Shown here piece by piece: positions 56,217 through 64,000 of a stretch of 64,000 bases of DNA. The stretch covers positions 248,001-312,000 of the forward strand of contig NZ_CP059725.1 of NCBI RefSeq assembly GCF_014117425.1, given 5' to 3'. This DNA is from Bartonella sp. HY038 (GTDB lineage: Bacteria; Pseudomonadota; Alphaproteobacteria; Rhizobiales; Rhizobiaceae). Under the pieces are notes generated by a model. That model worked only from the letters and a program-made list of their open reading frames with translations, was not told the DNA's origin and ran no database searches. Position 1 is the stretch's first letter; every line of letters begins with the position of its first letter. The translations under genes and the position numbers were made by a program.

Positions 56217-56645
56217 CTAGTTTTTCTTTTCAGGAAGCGTTGGTAAGGGGAGCAAGTCTATACCTTCCTCCACCAGCGATTTCACTTCCTCGCCATCGGC
56301 TTCGCCATAAATTGTGCGTTCAAGTGCCTCGCCATAATGAATTTTTCGGGCTTCTTCGGCAAATTTTTCACCAACATAATCGCCTTCCTCACGGATTTTT
56401 TCAGACACTTTACGCCATTGCGCTAGTAAATCGCGTTCTTGTGAAGAAAGCGCATTGCCAACCATTTTTTCTTTTTTGCGCGAAGTTGAAATGGCAGGCG
56501 CCATAAGATCCTTGGCAATTTTTATTGATTCGCATTGTGGGCACGAAACCCAACCTCGTGCACATTGCATGTCAAAATCATCATTGGAGCGAAACCAAGC
56601 ATCAAAATGGTGGCCACCGTCGCAGTGAAGATTGAAGCGAATCAT
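56217..56645 (-). CDS. DUF1178 family protein
   Basis: The 142-residue protein has a short N-terminal zinc-ribbon-like region (IRFNLHCDGGHHFDAWFRSNDDFDMQCARGWVSCPQCES, with C-x2-C and two earlier cysteines) that matches DUF1178. A helical tail with AEEARKIHYGEALERTIYGEADGEEVKSLVEEGIDLLPLP follows. Function is unknown. It lies three bases after the grxC stop; the nitrilase-like gene that separates the two in some Rhizobiales is absent. Confidence 0.9.
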   Translation of the reverse strand: MIRFNLHCDGGHHFDAWFRSNDDFDMQCARGWVSCPQCESIKIAKDLMAPAISTSRKKEKMVGNALSSQERDLLAQWRKVSEKIREEGDYVGEKFAEEARKIHYGEALERTIYGEADGEEVKSLVEEGIDLLPLPTLPEKKN

Positions 56646-56648
56646 TGG

Positions 56649-56918
56649 TTAGTTCCCTTTTTTGTAAGGCTGTAAAAGTTCATCCAGCCTGCCAGTTTCT
56701 TCCAATGCAAAAAGATCGTCGCAACCACCGACATGGATATCGCCAATAAATATTTGCGGAAATGTATTGCGCCCATTTGCACGCTCACGCATTTGCGCCC
56801 GCACTTGTGGATCGCTTGCAGCTTCAATCGCGATAAATTCAACATCCTTTTGTTCAAGCAAAGCTAGTGCCTTCGCGCAATAAGGACAGCCCGGTTTAAT
56901 GTAAATTGTAATAGCCAC
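56649..56918 (-). CDS. grxC: Glutaredoxin 3
   Basis: GrxC reduces disulfides with glutathione. The 89-residue protein has the active site CPYC (about residues 11-14), the TFPQIFIGDIHVGGCDDLFALEETGRLDEL block with the cis-proline, and normal length. GTG 56918 (VAITIYIKPG) is chosen because AAGGAG lies eight bases upstream; the open frame extends further upstream but without support. It is divergent from serC and heads the grxC-DUF1178 pair. Confidence 0.93.
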   Translation of the reverse strand: MAITIYIKPGCPYCAKALALLEQKDVEFIAIEAASDPQVRAQMRERANGRNTFPQIFIGDIHVGGCDDLFALEETGRLDELLQPYKKGN

Positions 56919-57259
56919 GTATTTTCTCCTTAATTTTCTTATATAGTGGCAAAATATAGCAATGCCAAGCACTAGCTATTCTTTCGATTGCGAATATTAG
57001 TCGCAGTAAAGTATAATTGAACACCATAAGTATCAGCCCAAAAGGCCAAAAACATACTGTACTAATCGTGATGGTTAGTTAATAAGTATATATTTATTTT
57101 TCCTAATAAAACTGTGTATTTTGTTGCAAACTTGAAATAAAAATAAAATAATTTTGATTTATAAAAAATCTGGTTGCTTTTTAATTAAAGTTGAAATAGA
57201 CAGGTCAACGGGCCACCTCTTCCCACCGAGAGGCGAGCTATCTGAGAGGATAGAATAAA
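56919..57259. other. Divergent region grxC/serC
   Basis: 341 bases, AT-rich except for the last 60, which form the serC leader RNA. The middle part contains several A/T-rich -10-like boxes, none decisive. No gene is visible. Confidence 0.5.
57201..57255 (+). ncRNA. serC leader RNA motif
   Basis: Two hairpins lie just before serC: CCTCT (57216-57220) with AGAGG (57229-57233), and CTATC (57238-57242) with GATAG (57249-57253). The ribosome site GAGAGGA falls in the second. The layout, sequence richness (GGCCACCTCTTCCCACCGAG) and position match, from memory, the alphaproteobacterial serC RNA motif, a likely cis-regulator of serine synthesis. The ligand is not known. Confidence 0.8.
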
Positions 57260-58429
57260 ATGACTAATATTAATGAGCCGGGTAATCGCCCGAATAATCC
57301 TAATTTTTCTTCTGGCCCTTGTGCCAAGCGTCCAGGTTGGACAACACAAGCACTAAATGATGCACCTTTAGGTCGCTCTCATCGTGCAAAAATTGGCAAG
57401 GCCAAATTGGCAGAAGCCATCGATCTCACCCGTGAAATTTTAGAAGTTCCTGCTGATTATCGCATTGGTATTGTACCTGCGTCAGATACTGGTGCTGTTG
57501 AAATGGCATTATGGTCATTGCTTGGTGCGCGCGGTGTTGACATGTTGGCTTGGGAAAGCTTCGGCTCAGGTTGGGTCACAGATGTGGTCAAACAATTGAA
57601 GCTAAAAGATGCCCGCATTTTTGATGCTCCATATGGCGAATTGCCAGATTTTTCACAAGTAGATTTTAATCGTGACGTTGTCTTTACATGGAATGGTACA
57701 ACATCGGGTGTGCGTGTTCCCAATGTTGGCTTTATTCCAGATAATCGTGAAGGTTTAACCATTTGCGATGCAACATCCGCGGCTTTTGCGCAAAATTTAG
57801 ATTTTGCTAAGCTTGATGTTGTTACGTTTTCATGGCAAAAAGTTCTTGGCGGTGAAGGTGCCCACGGTATTCTTATCCTTAGCCCACGCGCAGTAGAGCG
57901 CTTGGAAAGCTATGTGCCACAATGGCCATTGCCAAAAATTTTCCGCATGACCAAGGGTGGCAAGCTTATTGAAGGTATTTTCAAAGGCGAAACTATTAAT
58001 ACGCCATCAATGCTCTGTGTTGAAGATTATCTTGATGCATTAAAATGGGCTAAATCTCTTGGTGGTTTAAAAGCTTTGCGTGAACGTGCTGATAATAATT
58101 TTGCTGTTCTTGATGCTTTTGTTGAAAAATCAACATGGCTTGCAAATCTTGCTGTTGATCCAACAACCCGTTCCAATACATCCGTGTGCTTAACCATTAT
58201 TGATGAAGATATCAAAAAGTTGAGTGCGGATGATCAGGCAGCTTTTGCAAAAGCAATTGTAACTCGTCTTGATAAGGCTGGTGTTGCTTATGATATTGGT
58301 GCTTATCGCGATGCCCCATCGGGTTTACGCATTTGGGCCGGTGCGACGGTAGAGGCTGATGATTTAGCTGCTTTAACGCAGTGGTTGGACTGGGCTTTTG
58401 CTTGCGAAAAGGCTGCGTTGGGCGCCTAA
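57260..58429 (+). CDS. serC: Phosphoserine aminotransferase
   Basis: SerC converts 3-phosphohydroxypyruvate to phosphoserine with glutamate. The 389-residue protein is of the long alphaproteobacterial type, with the opening [15 protein letters not shown], the [18 protein letters not shown] block, the [14 protein letters not shown] segment, and the PLP lysine in [13 protein letters not shown] (Lys194). It also has [15 protein letters not shown]. It is followed by serA after 227 bases and a hairpin. Confidence 0.95.
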   Translation: MTNINEPGNRPNNPNFSSGPCAKRPGWTTQALNDAPLGRSHRAKIGKAKLAEAIDLTREILEVPADYRIGIVPASDTGAVEMALWSLLGARGVDMLAWESFGSGWVTDVVKQLKLKDARIFDAPYGELPDFSQVDFNRDVVFTWNGTTSGVRVPNVGFIPDNREGLTICDATSAAFAQNLDFAKLDVVTFSWQKVLGGEGAHGILILSPRAVERLESYVPQWPLPKIFRMTKGGKLIEGIFKGETINTPSMLCVEDYLDALKWAKSLGGLKALRERADNNFAVLDAFVEKSTWLANLAVDPTTRSNTSVCLTIIDEDIKKLSADDQAAFAKAIVTRLDKAGVAYDIGAYRDAPSGLRIWAGATVEADDLAALTQWLDWAFACEKAALGA

Positions 58430-58450
58430 TATTCGCTTATAGTTAAACAT

Positions 58451-58477
58451 ATAGAGTGGTTGAAGCCACTCTATTTC
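58451..58477 (+). terminator. Terminator-like hairpin after serC
   Basis: ATAGAGTGG (58451-58459) pairs with CCACTCTAT (58466-58474), followed by TTT. It is a modest terminator between serC and serA. Confidence 0.7.
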
Positions 58478-58656
58478 AATCTCAAATTTCTTGAAGTTTT
58501 GGTTTTGCCTTGCAATTAGTTGTTAAGGCATAAGGTTTTCTTTCACCTTTTTTATGGATGAAGTTAAACTAAAATGAAAAATTATGAAATGCGCATGGTG
58601 GTAAAAGCGCTTTCTTAATAATCCTTTGCAGTATTTTGACAATTATGGAGGCCATT

Positions 58657-60261
58657 ATGGCACCTCGCGTATTAGTATCTGATAAACTTTCTCCAACCGC
58701 AGTACAAATCTTTAAAGATCGCGGCGTTGATGTTGATTATTTGCCTGATCTTGGCAAGGATAAAGACAAGTTACTTGAAATTATTGGTCAATATGATGGG
58801 CTTGCCATTCGTTCTGCAACGAAGGTAACCCAAGCGGTTATTGACGCAGCAACTAAGCTTAAAGTGGTTGGTCGTGCTGGTATTGGCGTTGATAATGTTG
58901 ATATTCCAGCAGCTTCACGCCGTGGTATTATTGTGATGAATACACCTTTTGGTAATTCTATCACTACAGCTGAACATGCAATTGCCATGATGTTTGCTGT
59001 TGCGCGTGAATTACCTGAAGCTGATGCTTCAACTCGCGCCGGCAAATGGGAAAAAAACCGTTTCATGGGTGTTGAAGTAACCGGTAAAACCCTTGGCATT
59101 ATTGGTTGCGGTAATATTGGTGCGATTGTTGCAGCGCGCGGCATTGGTCTTAAAATGCATGTTATTGCTTTTGATCCCTTCCTTTCTGAAGCGCGTGCCG
59201 AAGAATTGGGCGTTGAAAAAGTTGAGCTTGATGATTTGCTACGCCGCGCCGATTTCATCACATTGCATACGCCACTTACTGACAAAACCCGCAATATTAT
59301 TGATGCAGAAGCCATTGCTAAAATGAAAAAAGGTGTTCGCATTATCAATTGTGCTCGTGGTGGTCTGGTTGTTGAAAAAGATTTGGTGGAAGCGTTAAAA
59401 TCTGGCCAAGTTGCAGGGGCTGGTATTGATGTGTTCGAGCAAGAGCCGCCAGCAGCTGATAATCCACTTTTTGCGTTAAACAATACCGTTTGCACGCCGC
59501 ATCTTGGTGCTTCAACCTCAGAAGCACAGGAAAATGTTGCTATTCAAGTGGCTGAGCAAATGGCTGATTACCTTGTTAAAGGTGCAGTAAGTAATGCCAT
59601 CAATATGCCAGCCATTACCGCGGAAGAAGCGCCGCGCCTAAAACCATTTGTCAAGCTTGCCGAAGTGCTTGGTAGTTATGTGGGACAATCCACAGAAGAA
59701 GACATTCAGGAAGTTGAAATTCTTTTTGATGGTTCAACTGCAACTATGAATACTCGTGCTTTAATTAGTGCAGCCCTTGCTGGTTTAGTGCGTCCACAAA
59801 TGGCTGACATTAACATGGTTTCAGCACCTGTCGTGGTTAAAGAGCGTGGCATCATCGTTTCTGAAATTAAGCGCGATAAATCAGGTGTTTTTGATGGTTA
59901 TATCAAGTTAACTGTGCGCACATCGAAGCGTACCCGATCAATTGCCGGCACTTGTTTTGTTGATGGCAAGCCACGCTTCATCCAAATCAAGGATATTAAT
60001 CTTGATGCAGAAGTTGGTGCGCATATGCTTTATATTACCAATAGCGATACACCCGGCATTATTGGTACAATTGGTTTGATTTGTGGTAAGCATGGCGTTA
60101 ATATTGCAAACTTCGCCCTTGGCCGTAATAAGCCAGGTGGTGATGCCATTGCATTGCTTTATCTTGATGCGCCAATTCCAGCGGCAGTACGCGAAGAATT
60201 GCAAAATGTTGCAGGTATTAAGCGCGTTCAACCGTTGGAATTTAACTCTATTGAGGCATAA
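58657..60261 (+). CDS. serA: D-3-phosphoglycerate dehydrogenase
   Basis: SerA makes the first step of serine synthesis from 3-phosphoglycerate. The 534-residue protein has the substrate domain, the NAD-binding GxGxxG region LGIIGCGNIGAIVAARG (about 149-165), the active-site segments INCARGGLVVEKDL and VCTPHLGASTSEAQENVA, the ASB domain, and a C-terminal ACT domain (about 460-534, with YITNSDTPGIIGTIGLICGKHGVNIANFALGR) for feedback control. ATG 58657 is chosen for the GGAGG five bases upstream. Its stop overlaps the next start. Confidence 0.95.
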   Translation: MAPRVLVSDKLSPTAVQIFKDRGVDVDYLPDLGKDKDKLLEIIGQYDGLAIRSATKVTQAVIDAATKLKVVGRAGIGVDNVDIPAASRRGIIVMNTPFGNSITTAEHAIAMMFAVARELPEADASTRAGKWEKNRFMGVEVTGKTLGIIGCGNIGAIVAARGIGLKMHVIAFDPFLSEARAEELGVEKVELDDLLRRADFITLHTPLTDKTRNIIDAEAIAKMKKGVRIINCARGGLVVEKDLVEALKSGQVAGAGIDVFEQEPPAADNPLFALNNTVCTPHLGASTSEAQENVAIQVAEQMADYLVKGAVSNAINMPAITAEEAPRLKPFVKLAEVLGSYVGQSTEEDIQEVEILFDGSTATMNTRALISAALAGLVRPQMADINMVSAPVVVKERGIIVSEIKRDKSGVFDGYIKLTVRTSKRTRSIAGTCFVDGKPRFIQIKDINLDAEVGAHMLYITNSDTPGIIGTIGLICGKHGVNIANFALGRNKPGGDAIALLYLDAPIPAAVREELQNVAGIKRVQPLEFNSIEA

Positions 60262-60758
60262 TGTCGATTAATTGGCGTTTTATGAATAAAAGCGATCTTG
60301 CAGCTATCTGCGAGGTCGCCTCCATTTGTCATCCTGATTATCCAGAAGATGAAGCGGTTTTGGCGCAAAAGCAAGCATTGGCGCCGCAAAGCTGTTATAT
60401 TTTGGAAAAGGATAGTAAGCCAAGCGGTTATATTTTAGCTCATCCTTGGAAGGCGCATAATATTCCGCCACTCAATCAATTATTAGATGGCTTACCGCAA
60501 GATGCAGATACGCTTTATTTGCATGATATTGCAATTTTACCTGATGCACGTATTGGCGGTGTTGGTTCGTTAGGCTTAAAAAACCTATACCAACAGGCAA
60601 AAGCATTGGGTTATAGCTCTATGTCATTGGTGGCAGTCAATAACTCGTCGCCTTTTTGGCTAAAGCAAGGATTTGTAACCCAAGTGGTGAACAGCACTTT
60701 GCAGCAAAAGCTTCTAACCTATAGTGAAGATGCACTTTATATGATGAAGACTTTATAG
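60261..60758 (+). CDS. GNAT family N-acetyltransferase downstream of serA
   Basis: The 165-residue protein has the GNAT pattern: the opening WRFMNKSDLAAICEVASICHPDYPEDEAV, the strand SYILEKDSKPSGYILAHPW-like segment, then LYLHDIAILPDARIGGVGSLGLKNLYQQAKALGYSSMSLVAVNNSSPFWLKQGF, the usual motif A and B regions. The motif A loop (R-I-G-G-V-G) is a variant of the classical Q/R-x-x-G-x-G/A. It starts at ATG 60261, overlapping the serA stop (TAATG), so it is translated with serA. The substrate is unknown. Confidence 0.85.
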   Translation: MSINWRFMNKSDLAAICEVASICHPDYPEDEAVLAQKQALAPQSCYILEKDSKPSGYILAHPWKAHNIPPLNQLLDGLPQDADTLYLHDIAILPDARIGGVGSLGLKNLYQQAKALGYSSMSLVAVNNSSPFWLKQGFVTQVVNSTLQQKLLTYSEDALYMMKTL

Positions 60759-60809
60759 GTTTTGTTTAAGGCACTTATGGGGGCCTTGTTCATATGTAGA
60801 TTTGATTAA

Positions 60810-60850
60810 AAAAGCGGATAATAGATTATTTATTATCCGCTTTTGTTTTT
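60810..60850. terminator. Bidirectional terminator between GNAT and MFS genes
   Basis: AAAAGCGGATAATA (60810-60823) pairs perfectly with 60831-60844, with a T-rich tail after and an A run before. Confidence 0.93.
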
Positions 60851-60875
60851 ACTATTAGTTGAAAGAAAAAGCTAA

Positions 60876-62183
60876 TTATTGTGGTTTTTCTTCAACGCCA
60901 ATTTCAAATTCGCGGGCTTGACCACGGCATAGTAAATAAATCCCAAGGCCGCTGGCCAGCATACCAATAGCGATCAAATACCAGACATGTCCCATTGGGG
61001 TTAAGCGGTTAAAGAGAGAAATAACAACCGGTATGGTTCCACCTAAAATTGCATAAGAAATATTATAGGAAAAAGCGAGGCCAGAAAAACGCACGGCTGC
61101 AGGAAACGCCTTAACCATGACATAAGCTACCGCACCAACATAGCCAGCAAAAAATCCTAAAAATGCCGATAGAATAAAGAGTGAAGTGGTTGAGCTGTCG
61201 GCATAATTATAAAATACATAAGCGGTTATGGCAAAACAAATACCACCACCAATGAAAAAGCGCCCACTGCCAATGCGATCACATAAAATACCAGCTATTG
61301 GCGTTGCGATAATCAAAAATAATGAAGTGACGCAATTAGCTGCAAGGGCTATATCACCGCTATAATTATAGGGTGGGTGTTGTAAGAAATTGGGTGTCAT
61401 TAAGGTTGAGATAACAATAGTTGCTGATAATGCCCAAGTCAGCAATATCGCAATAAGAACGCTTTCACCATGTTTTTTTAGAACAATTTTAAGCGGCACT
61501 TCTTTGGTTAAGCTACGTGCTTTTTGCATTTGCTTAAAAATAGGAGTTTCATCAAGCCATTGTCGTAACCAAACCGCTAACAAACCAAATATGCCGCCAA
61601 GGATAAACGCCCCGCGCCAGCCATAATCGGTTACAAATTGTGGTGTAAAGAGGTGATTAACAAGAGTTGCAACTAATGAGCCTAGCAATATGCCTAATGA
61701 TAGGCCAGAGGTTAAAAAGCCGGTTGCAAAACCGACATAACGCGAGGGCACATGTTCGGACACAAAGGTCCATGCGCCAGGAATTTCGCCGCCAATGGCA
61801 ATACCTTGCAAAACGCGCAGAATTGCAAGCAAGATGGGGGCAGCAACACCAATGCTGGCATAGGATGGGATAAGAGCCATGCAGAGGGTAGATACAGCCA
61901 TAAGTAGAATAGAAAAAGCAAAAACTTTTTTGCGGCCTAATTTGTCGCCAAGATGCGCCATAATGATACCGCCAAGGGGACGGGCCAAATAACCAGCGGC
62001 AAAAATACTATAGGTGAGTAGGGTGGTTAGCCATTCCGCCATTTCTGGATTAAAAAATACGGTACTTATGATTTTGGCAAAAAAGACAAAAATGATAAAG
62101 TCATAAAATTCGAGAGCCCCGCCCAACGAGGATAAGCCCAAGGTTTTCATATCAGAACGCGTCAACATTCGCGGTTCGCTCAT
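60876..62183 (-). CDS. MFS transporter, metabolite:H+ symporter (MHS) family
   Basis: The 435-residue protein has 12 predicted helices. It has the MHS-family opening LGLSSLGGALEFYDFIIFVFFAKII, the cytosolic-loop motif ARPLGGIIMAHLGDKLGRKKVF and the helix 4-5 segment RVLQGIAIGGEIPGAWTFVSEHVP. These resemble the ProP/KgtP/ShiA group, which carries osmolytes, alpha-ketoglutarate or shikimate with protons. The exact substrate is not evident, as binding residues differ within the family. GGAG lies ahead of ATG 62183. It is a single gene, divergent from the copZ-like gene. Confidence 0.85.
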   Translation of the reverse strand: MSEPRMLTRSDMKTLGLSSLGGALEFYDFIIFVFFAKIISTVFFNPEMAEWLTTLLTYSIFAAGYLARPLGGIIMAHLGDKLGRKKVFAFSILLMAVSTLCMALIPSYASIGVAAPILLAILRVLQGIAIGGEIPGAWTFVSEHVPSRYVGFATGFLTSGLSLGILLGSLVATLVNHLFTPQFVTDYGWRGAFILGGIFGLLAVWLRQWLDETPIFKQMQKARSLTKEVPLKIVLKKHGESVLIAILLTWALSATIVISTLMTPNFLQHPPYNYSGDIALAANCVTSLFLIIATPIAGILCDRIGSGRFFIGGGICFAITAYVFYNYADSSTTSLFILSAFLGFFAGYVGAVAYVMVKAFPAAVRFSGLAFSYNISYAILGGTIPVVISLFNRLTPMGHVWYLIAIGMLASGLGIYLLCRGQAREFEIGVEEKPQ

Positions 62184-62325
62184 TTTGCCTCTCCTAAATA
62201 TATGTCCAATTGTCTTCCCATTTAAGATTTAAGTCTGTTTAAAAGGGTAAATTGGTAATAAGCCTATTTATAAGATTAGTGCAATGCACATTATATGAAA
62301 TTATTAATCGTTTTGATTTTTCCTC

Positions 62326-62356
62326 TTGACCTTGCCGCGTTGGAAGGTCGCATATA
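62326..62356 (+). promoter_or_regulatory. CueR-type copper promoter/operator
   Basis: TTGACC (62326-62331) and CATATA (62351-62356) are separated by an unusually long 19-base spacer. Within it lies the dyad ACCTTGCC...GGAAGGT (62329-62348), the hallmark of MerR-family copper operators (CueR type). It drives the copZ-like gene 28 bases downstream. Confidence 0.8.
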
Positions 62357-62383
62357 GACCCATATGAATAAAAGGAGAATAAA

Positions 62384-62596
62384 ATGAGTGAAAATGCTGA
62401 TATTGTATTTCGTGTTGCTGATATGACCTGCGGCCATTGCGTTAAGTCGGTTACAAATGCCATTGTTGAGGCTTTGCCAAATGCAATAGTAAAAGCTGAT
62501 GTTGCAAGTCATCTTGTAACGGTTAGTGGAACTCAAGATGCAGCTAAAGTAAAGCAAGCTATTATTGATGCTGATTATACGCCTGAAGCCGTGTAA
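62384..62596 (+). CDS. copZ: Copper chaperone CopZ-like (heavy-metal-associated domain)
   Basis: The 70-residue protein is a single HMA domain. The metal site MTCGHC (residues 14-19) lies in the first loop, and the beta-alpha-beta-beta-alpha-beta pattern is complete, with VTVSG in the third strand. It should bind Cu(I) in the cytosol and pass it to a CopA-type ATPase, which is not in the window. AAAGGAG precedes ATG 62384. The CueR-like promoter upstream agrees with a copper-induced role; the regulator gene is also elsewhere. Confidence 0.88.
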   Translation: MSENADIVFRVADMTCGHCVKSVTNAIVEALPNAIVKADVASHLVTVSGTQDAAKVKQAIIDADYTPEAV

Positions 62597-62676
62597 ATAA
62601 GTTTTTTAAAGCATCTGATTTTTGCTTTATCAAATTTATCATCTTTCATTTTAAAATTATATGTCAATTGATGCAA

Positions 62677-62704
62677 ATAACGCCACCCGTTAAGGTGGCG
62701 TTAT
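62677..62704. terminator. Hairpin between copZ and rbsC-like gene
   Basis: ATAACGCCACC (62677-62687) pairs with GGTGGCGTTAT (62694-62704) with a 6-base loop. It serves convergent genes; T tails are weak. Confidence 0.75.
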
Positions 62705-62712
62705 ATTATAGC

Positions 62713-63690
62713 TTAGCTTGCAAGTCGTTCGCGATATTTATCAAGCACAACGGCAAGGATAATCACAAGACCGGTAATCATCTGGCGGATAAAATCGCCA
62801 AGACCAAGAAGCACCAAACCATTAGCAAGCACACCAATAATAATAGCACCAACCAGCGTCCCAAAAACTGAACCGCGCCCACCATTCAAACTTGTGCCGC
62901 CAATAATAACGGCCGCAATAGCGTTCAATTCAAAGCCCACACCAATAATCGGACTTGCTACGCTCAAGCGGGCAATATAAATAATCGCGCCAATACCAAC
63001 TGTACCACCTGCTATTGTAAAGGCCGCCACCTTATACCAAAAAACTGGATGCCCTGCTAAACGGACAGCTTCTTCATTATTACCAATAGCATAAAGCATA
63101 CGGCCAAAAACCGTTTTGGTGAGAATAAACCAAGCAACAAACACCAGAATAAGCGCAACAATAAACACCAACGGAATACTAAAATAATGAAAACTAAGGG
63201 CCATATCTCCAAAATTAATTAATTCTGGTGGGAAAGAGTAAATTGGTCGTGCATCGGTAAATTGCAACGCTGCGCCGCGCGCAACGTTTAACATACCAAG
63301 AGTAACAATAAAGGGTGGTATGCCCCAATAGGCTGATATCAAACCATTAGCCATGCCGCAAGCAATGCCCACCAAGATAGAAACGACGGTTGCCAGCAAA
63401 ACAGCCGAAACAACGTCAAGGCCAGATAAATTCATCACCGTGCCACCAACAACAGCACACAGTGCCAAAATAGACCCGACAGATAAATCAATACCACCGA
63501 TTAAAATAACAAAGGTCATACCGGTTGCCAAAATAAGATTGATGGTCACCTGAGTAAGAATATTAGTTATATTGGACGGTGCCAAAAAATTTTTGGTTGT
63601 AAGAGCAAAAACAAGAATTAATACAAGGAGCGCCAACGCAATTCCTGCATCGCGTAATATGGATTTCATTTTTTGTGATTCATTTGCCAT
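62713..63690 (-). CDS. Ribose-type sugar ABC transporter permease (RbsC-like)
   Basis: The 325-residue protein has about 8-10 membrane helices and the RbsC-family signatures: TNILTQVTINLILATGMTFVILIGGIDLSVGSILAL, the AYWGIPPFIVTLGMLNVARGAAL block, FGRMLYAIGNNEEAVRLAG (the ATPase-docking loop), and ELNAIAAVIIGGTSLNGGRGSVFGTLVGA. It is encoded 48 bases after an RbsA-like ATPase gene that leaves the window. The sugar cannot be named from the permease; the binding protein lies outside. Confidence 0.9.
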   Translation of the reverse strand: MANESQKMKSILRDAGIALALLVLILVFALTTKNFLAPSNITNILTQVTINLILATGMTFVILIGGIDLSVGSILALCAVVGGTVMNLSGLDVVSAVLLATVVSILVGIACGMANGLISAYWGIPPFIVTLGMLNVARGAALQFTDARPIYSFPPELINFGDMALSFHYFSIPLVFIVALILVFVAWFILTKTVFGRMLYAIGNNEEAVRLAGHPVFWYKVAAFTIAGGTVGIGAIIYIARLSVASPIIGVGFELNAIAAVIIGGTSLNGGRGSVFGTLVGAIIIGVLANGLVLLGLGDFIRQMITGLVIILAVVLDKYRERLAS

Positions 63691-63738
63691 TATATGTCCT
63701 TGTAAAAAATTCGTCTTTTCATTATCATTGTAAGTATT

Positions 63739-64000
63739 TTATGCAGCCTGATGATAGGCCAGTTGCAAAATACGTTCTTGCGAATATTCATGGCGTTGCA
63801 ATTCACCAATAATTTGATGATGCGCCATAACCAAAATGCGATCACATAATTCAATCAGTTCACGCATTTCTGATGAAACTACCAATAGGCCTTTATCCTT
63901 CGCGGCAAAATCGCGCATTAGGGCGTAAATTTCGTCCTTAGCCCCAACATCAACGCCGCGCGTTGGTTCATCAAGTAAAAGCACTGATGGATTAATTGCC
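63739..64000 (-). CDS. Sugar ABC transporter ATP-binding protein, C-terminal part (RbsA-like, 5' end outside window)
   Basis: This is the last ~86 residues of a double-ATPase sugar importer subunit. It has the degenerate second nucleotide-binding half with LLLDEPTRGVDVGAKDEIYALM (Walker B and D-loop), VVSSEMRELIELCDRILVM (switch region), and the closing helix. Reading continues in frame to base 64000, so the gene starts beyond the window. It is upstream of and probably cotranscribed with the RbsC-like gene. Confidence 0.9.
   Translation of the reverse strand, partial: AINPSVLLLDEPTRGVDVGAKDEIYALMRDFAAKDKGLLVVSSEMRELIELCDRILVMAHHQIIGELQRHEYSQERILQLAYHQAA

Overview
The window is a 64-kb piece of AT-rich (roughly 40% G+C by eye) chromosomal DNA from an alphaproteobacterium. 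Gene content and order point to the Hyphomicrobiales (Rhizobiales), near Bartonellaceae/Brucellaceae. The main signs are DUF4164-zapA divergent from tkt-gap-pgk-fba, lptC-lptA-lptB, ihfB-lapA, livHMGF followed by a DUF6867 gene, DUF1036-pyk, and a serC gene behind what looks like the alphaproteobacterial serC leader RNA. Genus cannot be fixed from this window. No rRNA, tRNA, CRISPR array, insertion sequence or prophage was seen. Most of it is core housekeeping DNA with small lineage-specific inserts.

Layout. 1-4.6 kb: end of pntB, a three-gene block of small exported proteins (two DUF3617-like), a small orphan, dut, secB and fxsA. 5.1-9.3 kb: ugpBAEC, a glycerol-3-phosphate/glycerophosphodiester ABC importer, with a hairpin between the binding-protein gene and the rest. 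9.7-13.4 kb: an orphan periplasmic sugar-binding-like protein, an unknown protein, zapE, and the cell-division genes zapA and DUF4164. 13.9-19.7 kb: tkt, gap, pgk and class I fba, the triose/pentose core of carbon metabolism. 20.9-26.9 kb: LPS export genes lptCAB, ihfB-lapA, and a methyltransferase-TrmH-lspA overlap operon. 27-31.9 kb: two unknown envelope proteins, dctA, a twice-frameshifted LysR regulator and a divergent aldo/keto reductase. 32-39.5 kb (minus strand): metQNI methionine importer and livHMGF plus DUF6867, without an adjacent Liv binding protein. 39.9-46.8 kb: a YqjD/DUF883-like protein, a small lipoprotein, an M3 oligopeptidase, mgtE, and an ankyrin/exported-protein pair. 47-48.9 kb: DUF1036-pyk. 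A desert of about 1.3 kb follows, then the iron/heme-linked efeU-efeO-efeB-efeM cluster (50.2-54.8 kb). 54.9-64 kb: an AT-rich orphan with hbd, DUF1178-grxC, serC-serA-GNAT, an MHS-type MFS permease, a CopZ-like chaperone under a CueR-type promoter, and the start of a ribose-type ABC importer.

How it works together: central carbon flux (tkt/gap/pgk/fba/pyk), serine synthesis (serC/serA), uptake of phosphorylated glycerol, C4-dicarboxylates, methionine, branched-chain amino acids and sugars, envelope building (lpt, lspA, secB), and metal handling (mgtE, efe, copZ). No clear new multi-gene system is visible. The best leads are the tandem DUF3617-like exported block, the four-gene Efe cluster with a 25-bp palindrome before efeM, the structured leader before tkt, the ankyrin/exported-protein pair, and the CueR-type promoter on copZ.
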